The notes: generated by a model from the sequence alone, not told the origin. Numbered from the stretch's first letter, positions 53,173 through 62,277 are shown. The stretch is DNA of 64,000 nt from Arthrobacter sp. Alg241-R88 (GCF_900537115.1 NZ_UNRG01000007.1:79657-143656); one strand, 5' to 3'. Made by a program: numbers and translations.

Positions 53173-53997
53173 ATGGCCAAGGTGGCAAAGTTGCTCAGCT
53201 TCCTGCTGCTGCCGATCCTGATCCTGGTTGCGGCGGCGCCGACACCAGGATCCGGGCCGAACGCTGCCTACCCCCACAGCATGGCGGCCCTCGGAGACTC
53301 CATCACCCAGGCCTACAACGCCTGCTGCGTGCAGGGGGACGATCCGGCGCGGTCCTGGTCCACCGGTGACGGCCCGAGCGATGGAGTGGCCAGCCACTAC
53401 GAACGGCTGCTCCAGCTGACGCCCGGAATTAGGGGGAAAAACTTCAATAACGCCGTGAGCGGGGCGAAGGTGTCAGATCTGCCCCGCCAGGCGGAGGCCG
53501 CAGCCGGGCAAGGCGCCGCGTATGTGACCGTGCTGGTGGGCGCGAACGATCTTTGTACACCGTCGTTGGACACCATGACCCCGGTTGATGACTTCCGGGC
53601 CTCCGTGACCCGCGCACTTGCCACGCTGGACCAGATGCGGCCACGGCCCCAGGTTTTTGTCAGCAGCATCCCGGACATGTACCAGTTGTGGAATGTCCTG
53701 CGCGTCGACCAGGCAGCACAATCAGCCTGGTCCGCTGGCCGCATTTGCCAATCCATGCTGGCTGCTTCGAACTCTGAGGACATGCGCCGGCAGGTGGTCC
53801 AGCGGGAGCTCGCATTCAACGAGGTCCTCGCGGACACCTGTGCCCGGTACGAAAGCTGCCGTACTGATGGCGGAGCGGTCTACGCCCACGGACACAGCGC
53901 AGGCGACGTAAGTGTCCTGGACTACTTCCACCCGAGCCTTCAGGGCCAGGCAACGCTGGCGGACATCACGTGGCAGGCCGCCTGGCAACGGAACTAG
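53173..53997 (+). CDS. Secreted SGNH/GDSL-family hydrolase
   Basis: 274 residues from ATG 53173. An N-terminal signal peptide (KLLSFLLLPILILVAAAPTPG). The catalytic Ser block is ALGDSITQAYN, the oxyanion Gly and Asn are in NAVSGAKV and VLVGANDLC, and the Asp/His pair is in LDYFHPSLQGQ. It has at least six Cys, likely disulfide-bonded, as in the lipase/esterase group around Streptomyces SGNH lipases. It should hydrolyse an ester or acetyl substrate outside the cell. Confidence 0.93.
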   Translation: MAKVAKLLSFLLLPILILVAAAPTPGSGPNAAYPHSMAALGDSITQAYNACCVQGDDPARSWSTGDGPSDGVASHYERLLQLTPGIRGKNFNNAVSGAKVSDLPRQAEAAAGQGAAYVTVLVGANDLCTPSLDTMTPVDDFRASVTRALATLDQMRPRPQVFVSSIPDMYQLWNVLRVDQAAQSAWSAGRICQSMLAASNSEDMRRQVVQRELAFNEVLADTCARYESCRTDGGAVYAHGHSAGDVSVLDYFHPSLQGQATLADITWQAAWQRN

Positions 53998-54000
53998 CAG

Positions 54001-54294
54001 TCAGTCCTCGCTGTGGTGGTCCCGCTGCCGTGCACTCAGCAGTTCGATTTCCGGCCGTCCGGCCACAAGGCGTTCGACGGCGTCGAGGACCTCCACGAGG
54101 TGGGCCCGGTCAGCTGCCACCAGGCCGGCGCCCACTTGCGAACGCCGGTATTGGTCCTGATACCCAACCTCAGCCACGGACACGTCATACTTGCGCTTGA
54201 TGTCAGCCAGCAGTGGCCTGATAACCGAGCGCTTCTCCTTCAGGCTCTGAACGTCGCCCAGGAGGATGTCGAATTCGATCCAGCCGATCCACAT
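54001..54294 (-). CDS. DUF503-family protein
   Basis: 97 residues. The start IGWIEFDILLGDVQSLKEKRSVIRPLLADIKRKYDVSVAEVG is the DUF503 signature, a small ferredoxin-like alpha/beta fold often coded near rbfA and truB in other bacteria. Function unknown. Here it is the last gene of a run of four small minus-strand genes. Confidence 0.88.
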   Translation of the reverse strand: MWIGWIEFDILLGDVQSLKEKRSVIRPLLADIKRKYDVSVAEVGYQDQYRRSQVGAGLVAADRAHLVEVLDAVERLVAGRPEIELLSARQRDHHSED

Positions 54295-54325
54295 GGCATC
54301 AGCCTAACGAAATACGGCTGCGGGG

Positions 54326-54643
54326 CTAGATGCAAAGTTCGCCCATCCGGTCCCAGCCTTCGCCGTCGAGCTGGCGGCTGATGATGCGGGGTGTCTCGGC
54401 GAGGGCCTGGGGCATGTCAGCCATGGCCTGCTTGAAGTGCGGGCTGTTGACGTGCTCGCCGGCGGCGTCGTCCTTGAACGCTTCAACCAGGACGTATTCA
54501 TTCGGGTCCTCCAGGCTGCGGGACCAGTCGAACCAGAGGTTGCCGGGTTCCTGCCTTGTTGCCTGGGTGAAGCCGGCAACAAGATCGGGCCAACGCTCCG
54601 ACCATTCAGGCTTGACCTTGAATTTGACGACGATAAAGATCAC
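54326..54643 (-). CDS. Antibiotic-biosynthesis-monooxygenase (ABM) domain protein
   Basis: 105 residues from GTG 54643. IFIVVKFKVKPEWSERWPDLV, PGNLWFDWSRSLEDPNEYVLVEAFKDDAAGEHVNSPHF is the ABM dimeric ferredoxin-like fold, as in YgiN-like quinol monooxygenases. Its GTG overlaps the stop of the DUF1990 gene, so the two are co-translated. Substrate unknown. Confidence 0.9.
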   Translation of the reverse strand: MIFIVVKFKVKPEWSERWPDLVAGFTQATRQEPGNLWFDWSRSLEDPNEYVLVEAFKDDAAGEHVNSPHFKQAMADMPQALAETPRIISRQLDGEGWDRMGELCI

Positions 54644-55194
54644 GGGAGTTGTCCTTCCACGGCGAGTTGGCGTGCCCCTTCAATGTACCGGGAAGTAACG
54701 TGGCGCTGCGCCGCGCGGGTCACCAGTCCGCCGGCCGCGTAAAACCAGTTGCCCGGCTTGCTGAATGCCCGGATTCGAACAAGAACCTCGGCGTTTCCGT
54801 TGATCTCCACCTCGAAGGACTCTTCTCCCCGCGCGGGATGCCCGGGCAGTGCTCCGTACCCGAATCCCGCAGACTGGGGCATTCCCGCCGGCAGCGGTTC
54901 ACGGACCCACACCACCTCGCAGGGCGCGTCCAGCCGCAAGGGCCCGACGCCGAAGCCGCTCGCCACCCGCGCCCCGGGCACTACCCGCGGGGAATCAGTG
55001 CGGACGCGGAGGCCCGCACGCCGCTGCAACTCCCAGGACAGGATGCCGGCGGCAACCCGCTGGTAAACCCGCAGGCCGCTGCCGAGGTGGACCTCCTCCA
55101 GCACCGTTGCGTAGCCCGCAGGCGCCGAACCGTGCTCCGTGCCGCCGATGCAGGGGTAGTTGAGGACGCCGCCTGCCATGCTCTTGGCTTTCAA
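54640..55194 (-). CDS. DUF1990-family protein
   Basis: 184 residues from TTG 55194, which overlaps the stop of the upstream gene in TTTGA and has GGAG nearby; an ATG at 55179 is the alternative. LNYPCIGGTEHGSAPAGY, FGVGPLRLDAPCEVVWV and AGFGYGALPGHPARGEESFEV match DUF1990, a family of lipocalin-like or YndJ-like proteins of unknown role. It is coupled on both sides to the neighbouring genes. Confidence 0.85.
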   Translation of the reverse strand: MKAKSMAGGVLNYPCIGGTEHGSAPAGYATVLEEVHLGSGLRVYQRVAAGILSWELQRRAGLRVRTDSPRVVPGARVASGFGVGPLRLDAPCEVVWVREPLPAGMPQSAGFGYGALPGHPARGEESFEVEINGNAEVLVRIRAFSKPGNWFYAAGGLVTRAAQRHVTSRYIEGARQLAVEGQLP

Positions 55195-55607
55195 AGCTGC
55201 TCCCCTCTGATTCCTGCGAAGCGGGCCCATCCGAGCTGCTCCTGCTGCTTCCTGCTGAGGCCAGCCACCACCAGGTCGTACGAGTCCTCCACCATGTCCC
55301 GGACCATGTCATAGGGCAACGCGCCATCGAGGCGGACGCCGTTCCAGTGCGTTTTGTTCATGTGCCACGCGCCGGTAATTTCCGGGTGGGCTGCGCGGAG
55401 CTGAACGGCCAGGGTGGGCTCACATTTGAGGTTTACGTAAAAGTCGCTGGCGTCCATCGAGGACAAGGCAAAGAGCTTGGCCTCGTGCCGGGCCCCGCCT
55501 GAAACGCTTGCGCGGACCTTGAATACGGCAGTTTCGGGCCCAAAGGGATAATCCTCGAAGGCGCCCGGGAAGGACAGGCAGATTTTCCTCAGCGCGTTGG
55601 GGTCCAT
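55191..55607 (-). CDS. MmcQ/YjbR-family protein
   Basis: 138 residues. LRKICLSFPGAFEDYPFGPETAVFKV, FYVNLKCEPTLAVQLRAAHP and AWHMNKTHWNGVRLDGALP are typical of the MmcQ/YjbR fold, a DNA-binding-like fold (CyaY-like) of unclear role. First gene of a four-gene minus-strand run. Confidence 0.92.
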   Translation of the reverse strand: MDPNALRKICLSFPGAFEDYPFGPETAVFKVRASVSGGARHEAKLFALSSMDASDFYVNLKCEPTLAVQLRAAHPEITGAWHMNKTHWNGVRLDGALPYDMVRDMVEDSYDLVVAGLSRKQQEQLGWARFAGIRGEQL

Positions 55608-55653
55608 AAAGTCAGCCTATAAAGCAGGCCACTGACGGTGCTAGTCTGCGAGG

Positions 55654-56679
55654 ATGTCACACGATCAGGGGATACCTGTTCTGGACCTGAGCACCGCGCG
55701 GCAGCCCTACGGGCCTTTCAGTCCGGAATTCATTGAACAGCTGCGCCACGCCACCCATAACGTCGGCTTCTTCCAAATCACCGGCTACGGTGCGGCCCCG
55801 GGCCAGGCTAAACATCTCCTGGACGTCATCCAGCGCTTCTTCAGCCTGCCCCTGGAGGAACGGATGAAGCTGGACAACCGTTTGTCGCCCCACTTCCGGG
55901 GATACACCCGGATGGGCACCGAGGTGACCCAAGGCAGGGCGGACGCGCGCGAACAAATTGACTACTCTCCGGAGCGTGAGCCGGTCAGTGACTATCCGGC
56001 CGACCAGCCGTACTGGCTGCTCCAGGGTCCGAACCTGTGGCCGGACGAGTCCTTCCCCGAGCTCAAGCCTGCGGCAATGGAATGGGCCGGGCTGATGTCC
56101 GCGGTTGGAATGGAGCTCCTTCGTGCCATCGCGGTTTCCCTGGAACTGCCCGAGGACTACTTCGACGAGCCCTTCCGCGATTCACCTGCCTGGATGGGCA
56201 AACTGGTGCACTACGTCGGCGGCGTGGTCGAGGCAGCCGGCGACCAGGGAGTCGGCTCCCATGCGGACTACGGATTCGTCACGCTCCTCCTGCAGGACCA
56301 GGTAGGCGGGCTGGAGGTCCAGCCCCCCGGCGTCACGGAGTGGCTGCCTGTGGAACCTATCCCGGGCGCCTTGGTAGTGAACCTCGGCGAGATGCTGGAA
56401 GTGGCAACGGAGGGATACCTGGCGGCCACCATCCACCGGGTCCAGGCGCCACCCCCGGGCGTGGACAGGTACTCCGTCCCGTTCTTCTGGTCTCCCCGGC
56501 TGGACGCCGTGATCGACCCGGTCCCCCTGCCGCCCGAACTGAAGGCTGAAGCCAGGGGCATTTCAGACGATCCCGCGAACCCGCTCCTGGCCTCGTACGG
56601 GATGAATATGCTCAAGGGCAGGATGCGTGCCCACCCGGACGTCACGGAGCGGCACTATCCCGAGCTTCTGAACCGTTAA
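55654..56679 (+). CDS. Isopenicillin-N-synthase-like 2-oxoglutarate/Fe(II) oxygenase
   Basis: 341 residues. The N-terminal DIOX_N part (IPVLDLSTARQ, NVGFFQITGYG) leads to the jelly-roll domain, with the iron ligands in GSHADYGFVTLLLQD (H-x-D) and ATIHRVQAP (second His), and the 2-oxoglutarate-binding Arg-x-Ser in VDRYSVPFF. Such enzymes hydroxylate or cyclise small molecules; the substrate is unknown. It stands alone and convergent with the CoA-binding gene. Confidence 0.92.
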   Translation: MSHDQGIPVLDLSTARQPYGPFSPEFIEQLRHATHNVGFFQITGYGAAPGQAKHLLDVIQRFFSLPLEERMKLDNRLSPHFRGYTRMGTEVTQGRADAREQIDYSPEREPVSDYPADQPYWLLQGPNLWPDESFPELKPAAMEWAGLMSAVGMELLRAIAVSLELPEDYFDEPFRDSPAWMGKLVHYVGGVVEAAGDQGVGSHADYGFVTLLLQDQVGGLEVQPPGVTEWLPVEPIPGALVVNLGEMLEVATEGYLAATIHRVQAPPPGVDRYSVPFFWSPRLDAVIDPVPLPPELKAEARGISDDPANPLLASYGMNMLKGRMRAHPDVTERHYPELLNR

Positions 56680-56690
56680 GCGCAGCCCCG

Positions 56691-57116
56691 TCAGAGGTTG
56701 TATTTCCAGGCCTGCTGGGCGGGGCAGGTGTCCATCACCACATCTAGCCCGGCCGCCTTTGCCCGCTCTGCCGCGGCCTCGTCGATGACCCCGAGCTGCA
56801 GCCACACCGCCTTCGCCCCCACGGCAATTGCCTGGTCCACCACTTCCCCCACTTTCTGGGAGTTCACAAAGCAGTCCACGACGTCGATGGGGTGCTTCTC
56901 AGCGGGAATGTCACCAAGGCTGCGATAGCCGGCTTCCCCATGTACCGGCTCGCCCGGAAGGTTGACGGGGATGATCTCCATCCCCAGCCGGTCCCGGATG
57001 AAAAGCGACGTGTCGTAGGCGGCGCGCCACTCGTTGGTGGTGAGGCCCACGATGGCCCACCGCCCCTTGGTCCGCATCAGGCGTTCGACAACGGCAGGAT
57101 CATTTTTGTGCCCCAT
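56691..57116 (-). CDS. CoA-binding-domain protein (YccU-like)
   Basis: 141 residues. A Rossmann-type fold with WAIVGLTTNEWRAAYDTS, IIPVNLPGE and VWLQLGVIDEAAAERAKAAGLDVVMDTCP, matching the small stand-alone CoA-binding proteins. The conserved Cys in DTCP fits a CoA-disulfide or succinyl-CoA-synthetase-like site. The specific role is unknown. Confidence 0.9.
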   Translation of the reverse strand: MGHKNDPAVVERLMRTKGRWAIVGLTTNEWRAAYDTSLFIRDRLGMEIIPVNLPGEPVHGEAGYRSLGDIPAEKHPIDVVDCFVNSQKVGEVVDQAIAVGAKAVWLQLGVIDEAAAERAKAAGLDVVMDTCPAQQAWKYNL

Positions 57117-57172
57117 GCGCCCAGCTTACGTGGCCGGGAGGACACGCGGGCTAAGGTACTTCCCCGTAGCGG

Positions 57173-58084
57173 CTACCGGCTGAACTTCTGCAGCCATTTC
57201 GCGCCGGGGACTGCATTTGCAGCCGCCCCGGCGGCGTCCACACCCTGCCTGAGGGCTTCCGGCATGGAATCCGCCCGTACCCCTGGCCCCGCTCCAGCCG
57301 CATGGTTCGCATCGCCCGGGGCAGTTGCGCCTCCCTGACCAGCTGCCTGTTCCGGGAGCACACCGGCAGGGACCGCGTTTTCCTTCTCGTCAGCAGCCTC
57401 GGCGTGGCTCTTCCCGGAACCGGTGGCAGTGTTCTGGCCGCCACCCCTTTGAGCCTCCCCGTTTCCCTGCTTCCCTTGCCCGGACATGTCCGGTGCCGCC
57501 GCTTCCGGCCTGCCGGGTGGGACAGAAGTTTCCTCCGTGGCGGGAGCGGTTTTGCGGGTGCCACCGGCAGTCGTGTCTTCTTCGTCGACGCCAAATTCCT
57601 GTTCCCTGTGCGCCGCTGCATCCGCGCCGGGTCCATCCAGGGGGTCCGACACCACCACGGCGCCAAGGACGTCCTGCGCGGGCAGGCTCCAGGCGGGCGC
57701 CCAGTCTTCAAGCATGTGCTGGATCGAGAGACTGCCGGATGCACCGGGCACGGCGGAACTGGCCGCTACCCCGCCCACGCCAAGTCCCATGCCTGCTATC
57801 AGGGCAAGGCCAACAACGGTCGGCCGGTGTGCCCGAAGCCCCCGGCGCCTGGCAAGTTCGTCCTGTCCGCTTTCCGACGTCCCGACCGTATCGTCCGCGC
57901 CGCCAGTGGACCCGTCGCCGCCTTCCGCCAGCAGAACCGCAAGTTTTCCGGATGGGGCCGGTGTGGGCAGCGACGCCAGCGACCCCAGCGCAAGAAGCGC
58001 GGCGCGAAGCTCGGGGTCCTTGCCGTGTCCGGCGTCGAGGAGCATCTCCTCCACGATGGCGGGCAGGTGATTCACGTGCGTCAT
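57173..58084 (-). CDS. Putative anti-sigma factor with low-complexity external tail
   Basis: 303 residues. ATG overlaps the sigma gene's stop (ATGA). About 85 cytosolic residues without the zinc anti-sigma His-Cys-Cys motif precede one membrane helix (about 87-110, VVGLALIAGMGLGVGGVAAS). The rest is extracytoplasmic and rich in Gly, Ala, Glu and Gln, with no folded domain visible. By position and topology it is the anti-sigma partner of the adjacent ECF sigma factor. Confidence 0.75.
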   Translation of the reverse strand: MTHVNHLPAIVEEMLLDAGHGKDPELRAALLALGSLASLPTPAPSGKLAVLLAEGGDGSTGGADDTVGTSESGQDELARRRGLRAHRPTVVGLALIAGMGLGVGGVAASSAVPGASGSLSIQHMLEDWAPAWSLPAQDVLGAVVVSDPLDGPGADAAAHREQEFGVDEEDTTAGGTRKTAPATEETSVPPGRPEAAAPDMSGQGKQGNGEAQRGGGQNTATGSGKSHAEAADEKENAVPAGVLPEQAAGQGGATAPGDANHAAGAGPGVRADSMPEALRQGVDAAGAAANAVPGAKWLQKFSR

Positions 58085-58653
58085 GGCCTCAGGTACTCCT
58101 TCACGGCCGCAAGTTCGCGGAGTTTCCCCAGTGCCCGCCGCTGAAGCTGCTTTACGGCGCCGGCACTCTTGCCCATGGCTTCAGCTGTCTGCTCCACGGT
58201 GAGTCCGGCAACGAGGCGAAAGGCCAGGACCTCGCGCTGGTCCTGCGGCAACCCGTCCAGCAGGCCCATGACCTCGCGGGGTGAAATACGTTCGAGGGCG
58301 TCCGTCTCCGCGGAGGAATCTTCACGCTGGTCCAGTTCAGGCTCGAAGGGCAACCTGGCCGGGGTCCGGCTTTGGCGGCGGTGATCGTCCACCATCCGGG
58401 CGTGCGCGACGGAGAAGATAAAAGTCCGGAGGCCTGCGGCACCTCCATGGATGGTGTCGAGCCGTGGCAGGACGGAGAGGAACACTTCCTGCATGGCCGC
58501 CTCCGGGTCCTCGACTCCCCGGGCCGCGAGATAGCCCAGGACTTGTGATGCATAGGTCCGGTAGACAACGCTGAAGACGGACGCGCCGGCGGCTTGGTCC
58601 CGCAGGGTCCCGTCTGTGAGTGCATCTGTCACGGACGTAGTGCTTTCAGTCAA
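58081..58653 (-). CDS. ECF RNA polymerase sigma factor
   Basis: 190 residues. Sigma region 2 (SVVYRTYASQVLGYLAARGVEDPEAAMQEVFL, LRTFIFSVAHARMVD) and region 4 (LLDGLPQDQREVLAFRLVAGLTVEQTAEAMG, SAGAVKQLQRRALGKL) are complete, with only a short linker between them, as in ECF factors. The coupled downstream membrane protein is its likely anti-sigma factor. The regulon cannot be told from the window. Confidence 0.95.
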   Translation of the reverse strand: MTESTTSVTDALTDGTLRDQAAGASVFSVVYRTYASQVLGYLAARGVEDPEAAMQEVFLSVLPRLDTIHGGAAGLRTFIFSVAHARMVDDHRRQSRTPARLPFEPELDQREDSSAETDALERISPREVMGLLDGLPQDQREVLAFRLVAGLTVEQTAEAMGKSAGAVKQLQRRALGKLRELAAVKEYLRP

Positions 58654-58800
58654 AAGGGGTTCCGGGCGGAAGAGGCCTGATCCGATAAGGAATGCTTTTT
58701 CCCCGCATCACTTTACCCCTCAGTAACTACTGCCCGGGCCAGCCACCCAAAGCGCTGCGGCCAGTTGCCGCAACTGCCTTTGGCACCGGGAAGTGAAAGA

Positions 58801-58840
58801 GCCGGCCTGGAACGTGATGGGGGACAAGTTCCAGGCCGGC
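58801..58840. terminator. Perfect 13-bp hairpin in the sigma/DUF1508 gap
   Basis: GCCGGCCTGGAAC (58801-58813) and GTTCCAGGCCGGC (58828-58840). Its position, about 80 bases beyond the stop of the DUF1508 gene, suggests a terminator for that minus-strand gene. No U-run follows. The rest of 58654-58921 shows nothing else. Confidence 0.55.
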
Positions 58841-58921
58841 GCTACATAGGGGTAATCGCTGCAGGCCTACAAAGGGTTACGCCTTGCAGCAAAAAGATTC
58901 AAAAAACTTTTGCCCGCACCT

Positions 58922-59272
58922 TCAACGGGCAACGGCCGTGGCCCAGCGGGGCTTGGTTCCCTGCCGGTGCGGTCCTTTTGCCAGGATGAACGTGTGCCCG
59001 GCGGGAGTACGCCGGTCCCCACAATCACCCGGCGCGGCTGCCGGCCCTACCGCAGGAGCGGCTGCAGGCACCGCACGGGCAACAGCGCCGGCCGGGCAAA
59101 GGTCGGTGACCAGCCCGGTGCCGGCGCACTCGCGGACGGCGGCGATTCCGGCAGCGAGGGCGGCCTTATCCTCAAAGGGGCCGGAGACAGCCATCACCGT
59201 GCCATCCGGAGCCAGCAGCCGGAACCTGAAATACGAATCCTGGTCAACGAACGCTTCGAACTTTCCGGCCAT
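58922..59272 (-). CDS. DUF1508 (YegP-like) protein
   Basis: 116 residues from ATG 59272, with AAAGGA seven bases upstream; the frame from 59305 is rejected. MAGKFEAFVDQDSYFRFRLLAPDGTVMA and KAALAAGIAAVRECAGTG form one DUF1508 repeat. E. coli YegP has two repeats, so this has a single one, followed by an Ala/Pro-rich tail of about 50 residues. Function unknown. Confidence 0.82.
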   Translation of the reverse strand: MAGKFEAFVDQDSYFRFRLLAPDGTVMAVSGPFEDKAALAAGIAAVRECAGTGLVTDLCPAGAVARAVPAAAPAVGPAAAPGDCGDRRTPAGHTFILAKGPHRQGTKPRWATAVAR

Positions 59273-59386
59273 AAGAAATCCTTTCGTTCTGCGGGCCCCG
59301 TCCAACCTGCGGGCCCGGCGGGCGGCGTCGTCGCCGCCCGCCAGTCCGCGCGCATCGGGCCTTTCCCAAGCCGGTGGTTGAACGAT

Positions 59387-59403
59387 CGGTGATCAGGTCA
59401 CCG
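59387..59403. promoter_or_regulatory. Small dyad upstream of the DUF1508 gene
   Basis: CGGTGA (59387-59392) and TCACCG (59398-59403), about 115 bases before the ATG. A possible operator. The surrounding 59273-59495 holds no gene. Confidence 0.35.
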
Positions 59404-59495
59404 GGTGTACAAACGAGTGTCCCGGCCCCGCCTGCAGTCTCACAAGGCCTGCCCCGTAAAACCTTTGTAAATTGCGCAAGGCCAGCCCAACAACA

Positions 59496-59528
59496 GCGGC
59501 GGGCCACCTTCGAAAGGTGGTCCGCCGC
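59496..59528 (-). terminator. Terminator after purA
   Basis: GCGGCGGGCCACCTT pairs with AAGGTGGtCCGCCGC around a short TCGA loop, 20 bases past the purA stop on the minus strand. Confidence 0.75.
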
Positions 59529-59547
59529 CGTCGTAATTCCTGACGCG

Positions 59548-60837
59548 TCAGTCGTTGATAAGGTCGTTCACCACAATGGTCTGGTCCCTATCAGGTCCAA
59601 CACCGATGGCGGAGAAGCGCGTCCCGGACAGTTTTTCCAGGGCCAGCACATAGTTGCGTGCGTTCTCCGGCAGGTCCGCCAGGGTCCGCGCACCGGTGAT
59701 GTCCTCTGTCCAGCCCTCGAAGTATTCGAAGATCGGCACTGCGTGGTGGAACTCGGTCTGCGTCATGGGCATTTCGTCGTGGCGGACGCCATCCACGTCA
59801 TAGGCAACGCACACCGGGATCTGCTCGATGCCGGTGAGCACGTCCAGCTTGGTGACGAAGTAGTCCGTGAAGCCGTTCACGCGTGAAGCGTGGCGGGCCA
59901 GGACGGCGTCGTACCATCCGCAGCGGCGCGGCCGGCCGGTGTTGACGCCGAACTCACCGCCGGTTTTCTGCAGGTAGACGCCCATCTCGTCGAAAAGCTC
60001 CGTGGGGAACGGGCCGGCGCCAACGCGTGTGGTGTACGCCTTGATGATGCCGATGGAGCGGGAGATGCGGGTTGGCCCGATGCCCGAACCCACGGAGGCT
60101 CCGCCGGCCGTGGGGTTGGAGGAGGTGACGAACGGGTAGGTTCCGTGGTCCACGTCCAGGAAAGTTGCCTGGCCGCCTTCCATCAGGACCACCTTGCCCT
60201 CGTCCAGGGCAGAGTTGAGGACCAGGGTGCTGTCGATGACCAGCGGGCGGAGCCGGTCGGCGAAGGACAGGAAGTACTCCACGATCTCATCCACGAGCAC
60301 GCCACGGCGGTTGTAGACCTTGACCAGGAGTTCATTCTTCTGGCGCAGCGAACCTTCCACCTTCTGGCGGAGGATTGACTCGTCAAACACGTCCTGCACC
60401 CGGATGCCCAGGCGGGCCACCTTGTCCATGTAGGCAGGGCCGATGCCACGGCCCGTGGTCCCGATGGCGCGGCTGCCGAGGAAGCGCTCCGTCACTTTGT
60501 CCAGCACCTGGTGGTAGGGAGCAACAAGGTGTGCGTTCGCGGAGACGCGAAGCTTTGAAGTGTCGGCGCCGCGGGCCTGGAGGCCTTCGATTTCCTGGAA
60601 GAGTGCCTCGAGGTTAACAACGCAGCCGTTGCCGATAATGGGTACCGCGTTGGGGCTGAGGATGCCTGCCGGAAGCAGCTTGAGTTCGTATTTTTCACCG
60701 CCTACGACGACGGTGTGCCCGGCGTTGTTGCCGCCGTTGGGTTTGACGACGTAGTCAACGCGGCCGCCCAGCAGGTCGGTCGCCTTGCCTTTTCCTTCGT
60801 CGCCCCACTGGGCTCCTACGATCACAATTGCTGGCAT
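59548..60837 (-). CDS. purA: Adenylosuccinate synthetase
   Basis: 429 residues from ATG 60837, with GGAGG upstream. The start [18 protein letters not shown] is the family signature, with the GTP loop and catalytic Asp, and [14 protein letters not shown] the IMP-binding loop. The length matches the family exactly. It converts IMP, aspartate and GTP to adenylosuccinate, the first committed step to AMP. It is separate from purSQL. Confidence 0.98.
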   Translation of the reverse strand: MPAIVIVGAQWGDEGKGKATDLLGGRVDYVVKPNGGNNAGHTVVVGGEKYELKLLPAGILSPNAVPIIGNGCVVNLEALFQEIEGLQARGADTSKLRVSANAHLVAPYHQVLDKVTERFLGSRAIGTTGRGIGPAYMDKVARLGIRVQDVFDESILRQKVEGSLRQKNELLVKVYNRRGVLVDEIVEYFLSFADRLRPLVIDSTLVLNSALDEGKVVLMEGGQATFLDVDHGTYPFVTSSNPTAGGASVGSGIGPTRISRSIGIIKAYTTRVGAGPFPTELFDEMGVYLQKTGGEFGVNTGRPRRCGWYDAVLARHASRVNGFTDYFVTKLDVLTGIEQIPVCVAYDVDGVRHDEMPMTQTEFHHAVPIFEYFEGWTEDITGARTLADLPENARNYVLALEKLSGTRFSAIGVGPDRDQTIVVNDLIND

Positions 60838-61025
60838 GGGATCCTCCCCCATTCGTTCGGGCTGCCCGTGCCATGCCACAACGTGGCGGCCTGGTGCAGC
60901 GCCGTTCATGAGAATGCCCCGAATGGACCGGCCTTCACTGGTCCGCGGGCGGCACAGCGACGCAAGAGTTCCGGGGCTCTTACCACCCAAGTTTAGCCGA
61001 TGAGGGACTTTGTCCACTCGTTGGG

Positions 61026-61082
61026 CCGCCGCGGTCCTTCTTGCAGGGTAAAGGACTCCTGCGCGGCAAAGGACCGCGGCGG
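61026..61082 (-). terminator. Long stem-loop between the carboxypeptidase gene and purA
   Basis: CCGCCGCGGTCCTT (61026-61039) pairs with AAGGACCGCGGCGG (61069-61082); an inner GCAGG/CCTGC stem is in the loop. It lies 17 bases beyond the M14 gene's stop and probably ends that transcript before the purA promoter. Confidence 0.7.
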
Positions 61083-61098
61083 ACTGTCAGCGGTGATG

Positions 61099-62160
61099 CT
61101 ACTCGTCGTCAGCTTCCTCGCCCGGGCGGGAGGTCTGGGTGGCGAGGCTGTCCCAGAAGGAGGTGTCGGCGTCGGCAATTGATCCGTCAGCGATTGCTGC
61201 GGCGGTTGCGGTGAGGGTGGTGACCGTCTGCTTGATCAGGTATCCGTTGCTCCGGAGCCCCAGGGCGTAGCCGTCCAGGTAGTGGTCGGACATGCCACGC
61301 ATCTCGAACAGGAGCGTAGCGATCCCGTATTCCACGGCAATCCCGTTGCGGCTGATCGTTTCGGCGCTGCCGCCAACGTACTTGCCGAGGTGGCCCCAAC
61401 CGGTGGAGTCGACGTTATCGAAGACGACCGCGCCCAACTGCTTGGACTTTTCGACAACTGCCGGATCGGCGTTCGGCGTGGTGGGGTACAGGATGGACCC
61501 GGAAACCAGCTTGCCGTCGCGTTCGCTGCGGGTGCCCTGGTGGTGCAGGTCGATCATGTAATCGATCCGGTACTTGCGCATCACGTTGTTGTGCAGCGCC
61601 TGCGTTTCCGGCTGGACCTTGGCTACGTGGTCGCGGTTGAGGTCCACCTCTTCGGCGTTGTACCGCGTCATGTTGCGGTCACCCTTGGCCAGGTAGTCGT
61701 CCAGCGGGAAGTTCACGTCCCCCATGGCGCCGTCCGCATTGAGCATGGGAACGATAAGGATGTTCGCGCCGCCGAGAATGTCTGCGGACTTGCCGGTGCC
61801 CAGGTGCTTGACGAATTCCAGTGCGCCCTCGGTGGTGAGCTGCTCGTTGCCGTGCTGCTGCGTCAGGTAAAGGATGGTGGGCTTGGCCGGGTCCGACATG
61901 TATTTGACCAGGTGGATGTCCCGGCCCTTCACAGTCTGGCCGATGACCTCCAGCTCCATGGCGCCCTGGCGGGCGTCCTGGTCCTTGAGGAAGGAGACCA
62001 TCTGCTCGTAGGTGGCAAGCTTCGATGTGGTGATCTGGCCGTTGCCGTCATAGTTGGGGCCTTCGCCCACGGCCATCGCCGGTGCCGGCGCGGCTACTGC
62101 TGCCAGTGCCAGGGCTCCGGAAACTGCCAGAGTCCTGAAGGTTGCCAGGGTTTTTCTCAC
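61099..62160 (-). CDS. Secreted M14-family zinc carboxypeptidase
   Basis: 353 residues. A signal peptide (about 1-30, ending near PAMAVGEG). The M14 metal site is QQHGNEQLTTEG (H-x-x-E) plus the later DLHHQGT His; the catalytic Glu is near the C-terminal LLFEMRGMSD. VDLNRDHV carries the Asn-Arg substrate pocket. It is an exported carboxypeptidase that trims peptides or peptidoglycan side chains. An 11-bp dyad lies about 90 bases upstream. Confidence 0.92.
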   Translation of the reverse strand: MRKTLATFRTLAVSGALALAAVAAPAPAMAVGEGPNYDGNGQITTSKLATYEQMVSFLKDQDARQGAMELEVIGQTVKGRDIHLVKYMSDPAKPTILYLTQQHGNEQLTTEGALEFVKHLGTGKSADILGGANILIVPMLNADGAMGDVNFPLDDYLAKGDRNMTRYNAEEVDLNRDHVAKVQPETQALHNNVMRKYRIDYMIDLHHQGTRSERDGKLVSGSILYPTTPNADPAVVEKSKQLGAVVFDNVDSTGWGHLGKYVGGSAETISRNGIAVEYGIATLLFEMRGMSDHYLDGYALGLRSNGYLIKQTVTTLTATAAAIADGSIADADTSFWDSLATQTSRPGEEADDE

Positions 62161-62248
62161 GGTGCGGTACCTCTTTCGAGTGCATTAGGTGCGTCCAGCC
62201 CGCCATGTCCCCCATTGCGGGCTGTGACAAAAGACAACCAACCTGGGC

Positions 62249-62277
62249 GATTCCTGTCAATGGACGTGACAGGAATC
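62249..62277. promoter_or_regulatory. Perfect 11-bp dyad upstream of the carboxypeptidase gene
   Basis: GATTCCTGTCA (62249-62259) and TGACAGGAATC (62267-62277) with a 7-base spacer. Probable operator for the M14 gene; the binding factor is unknown. Confidence 0.55.
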
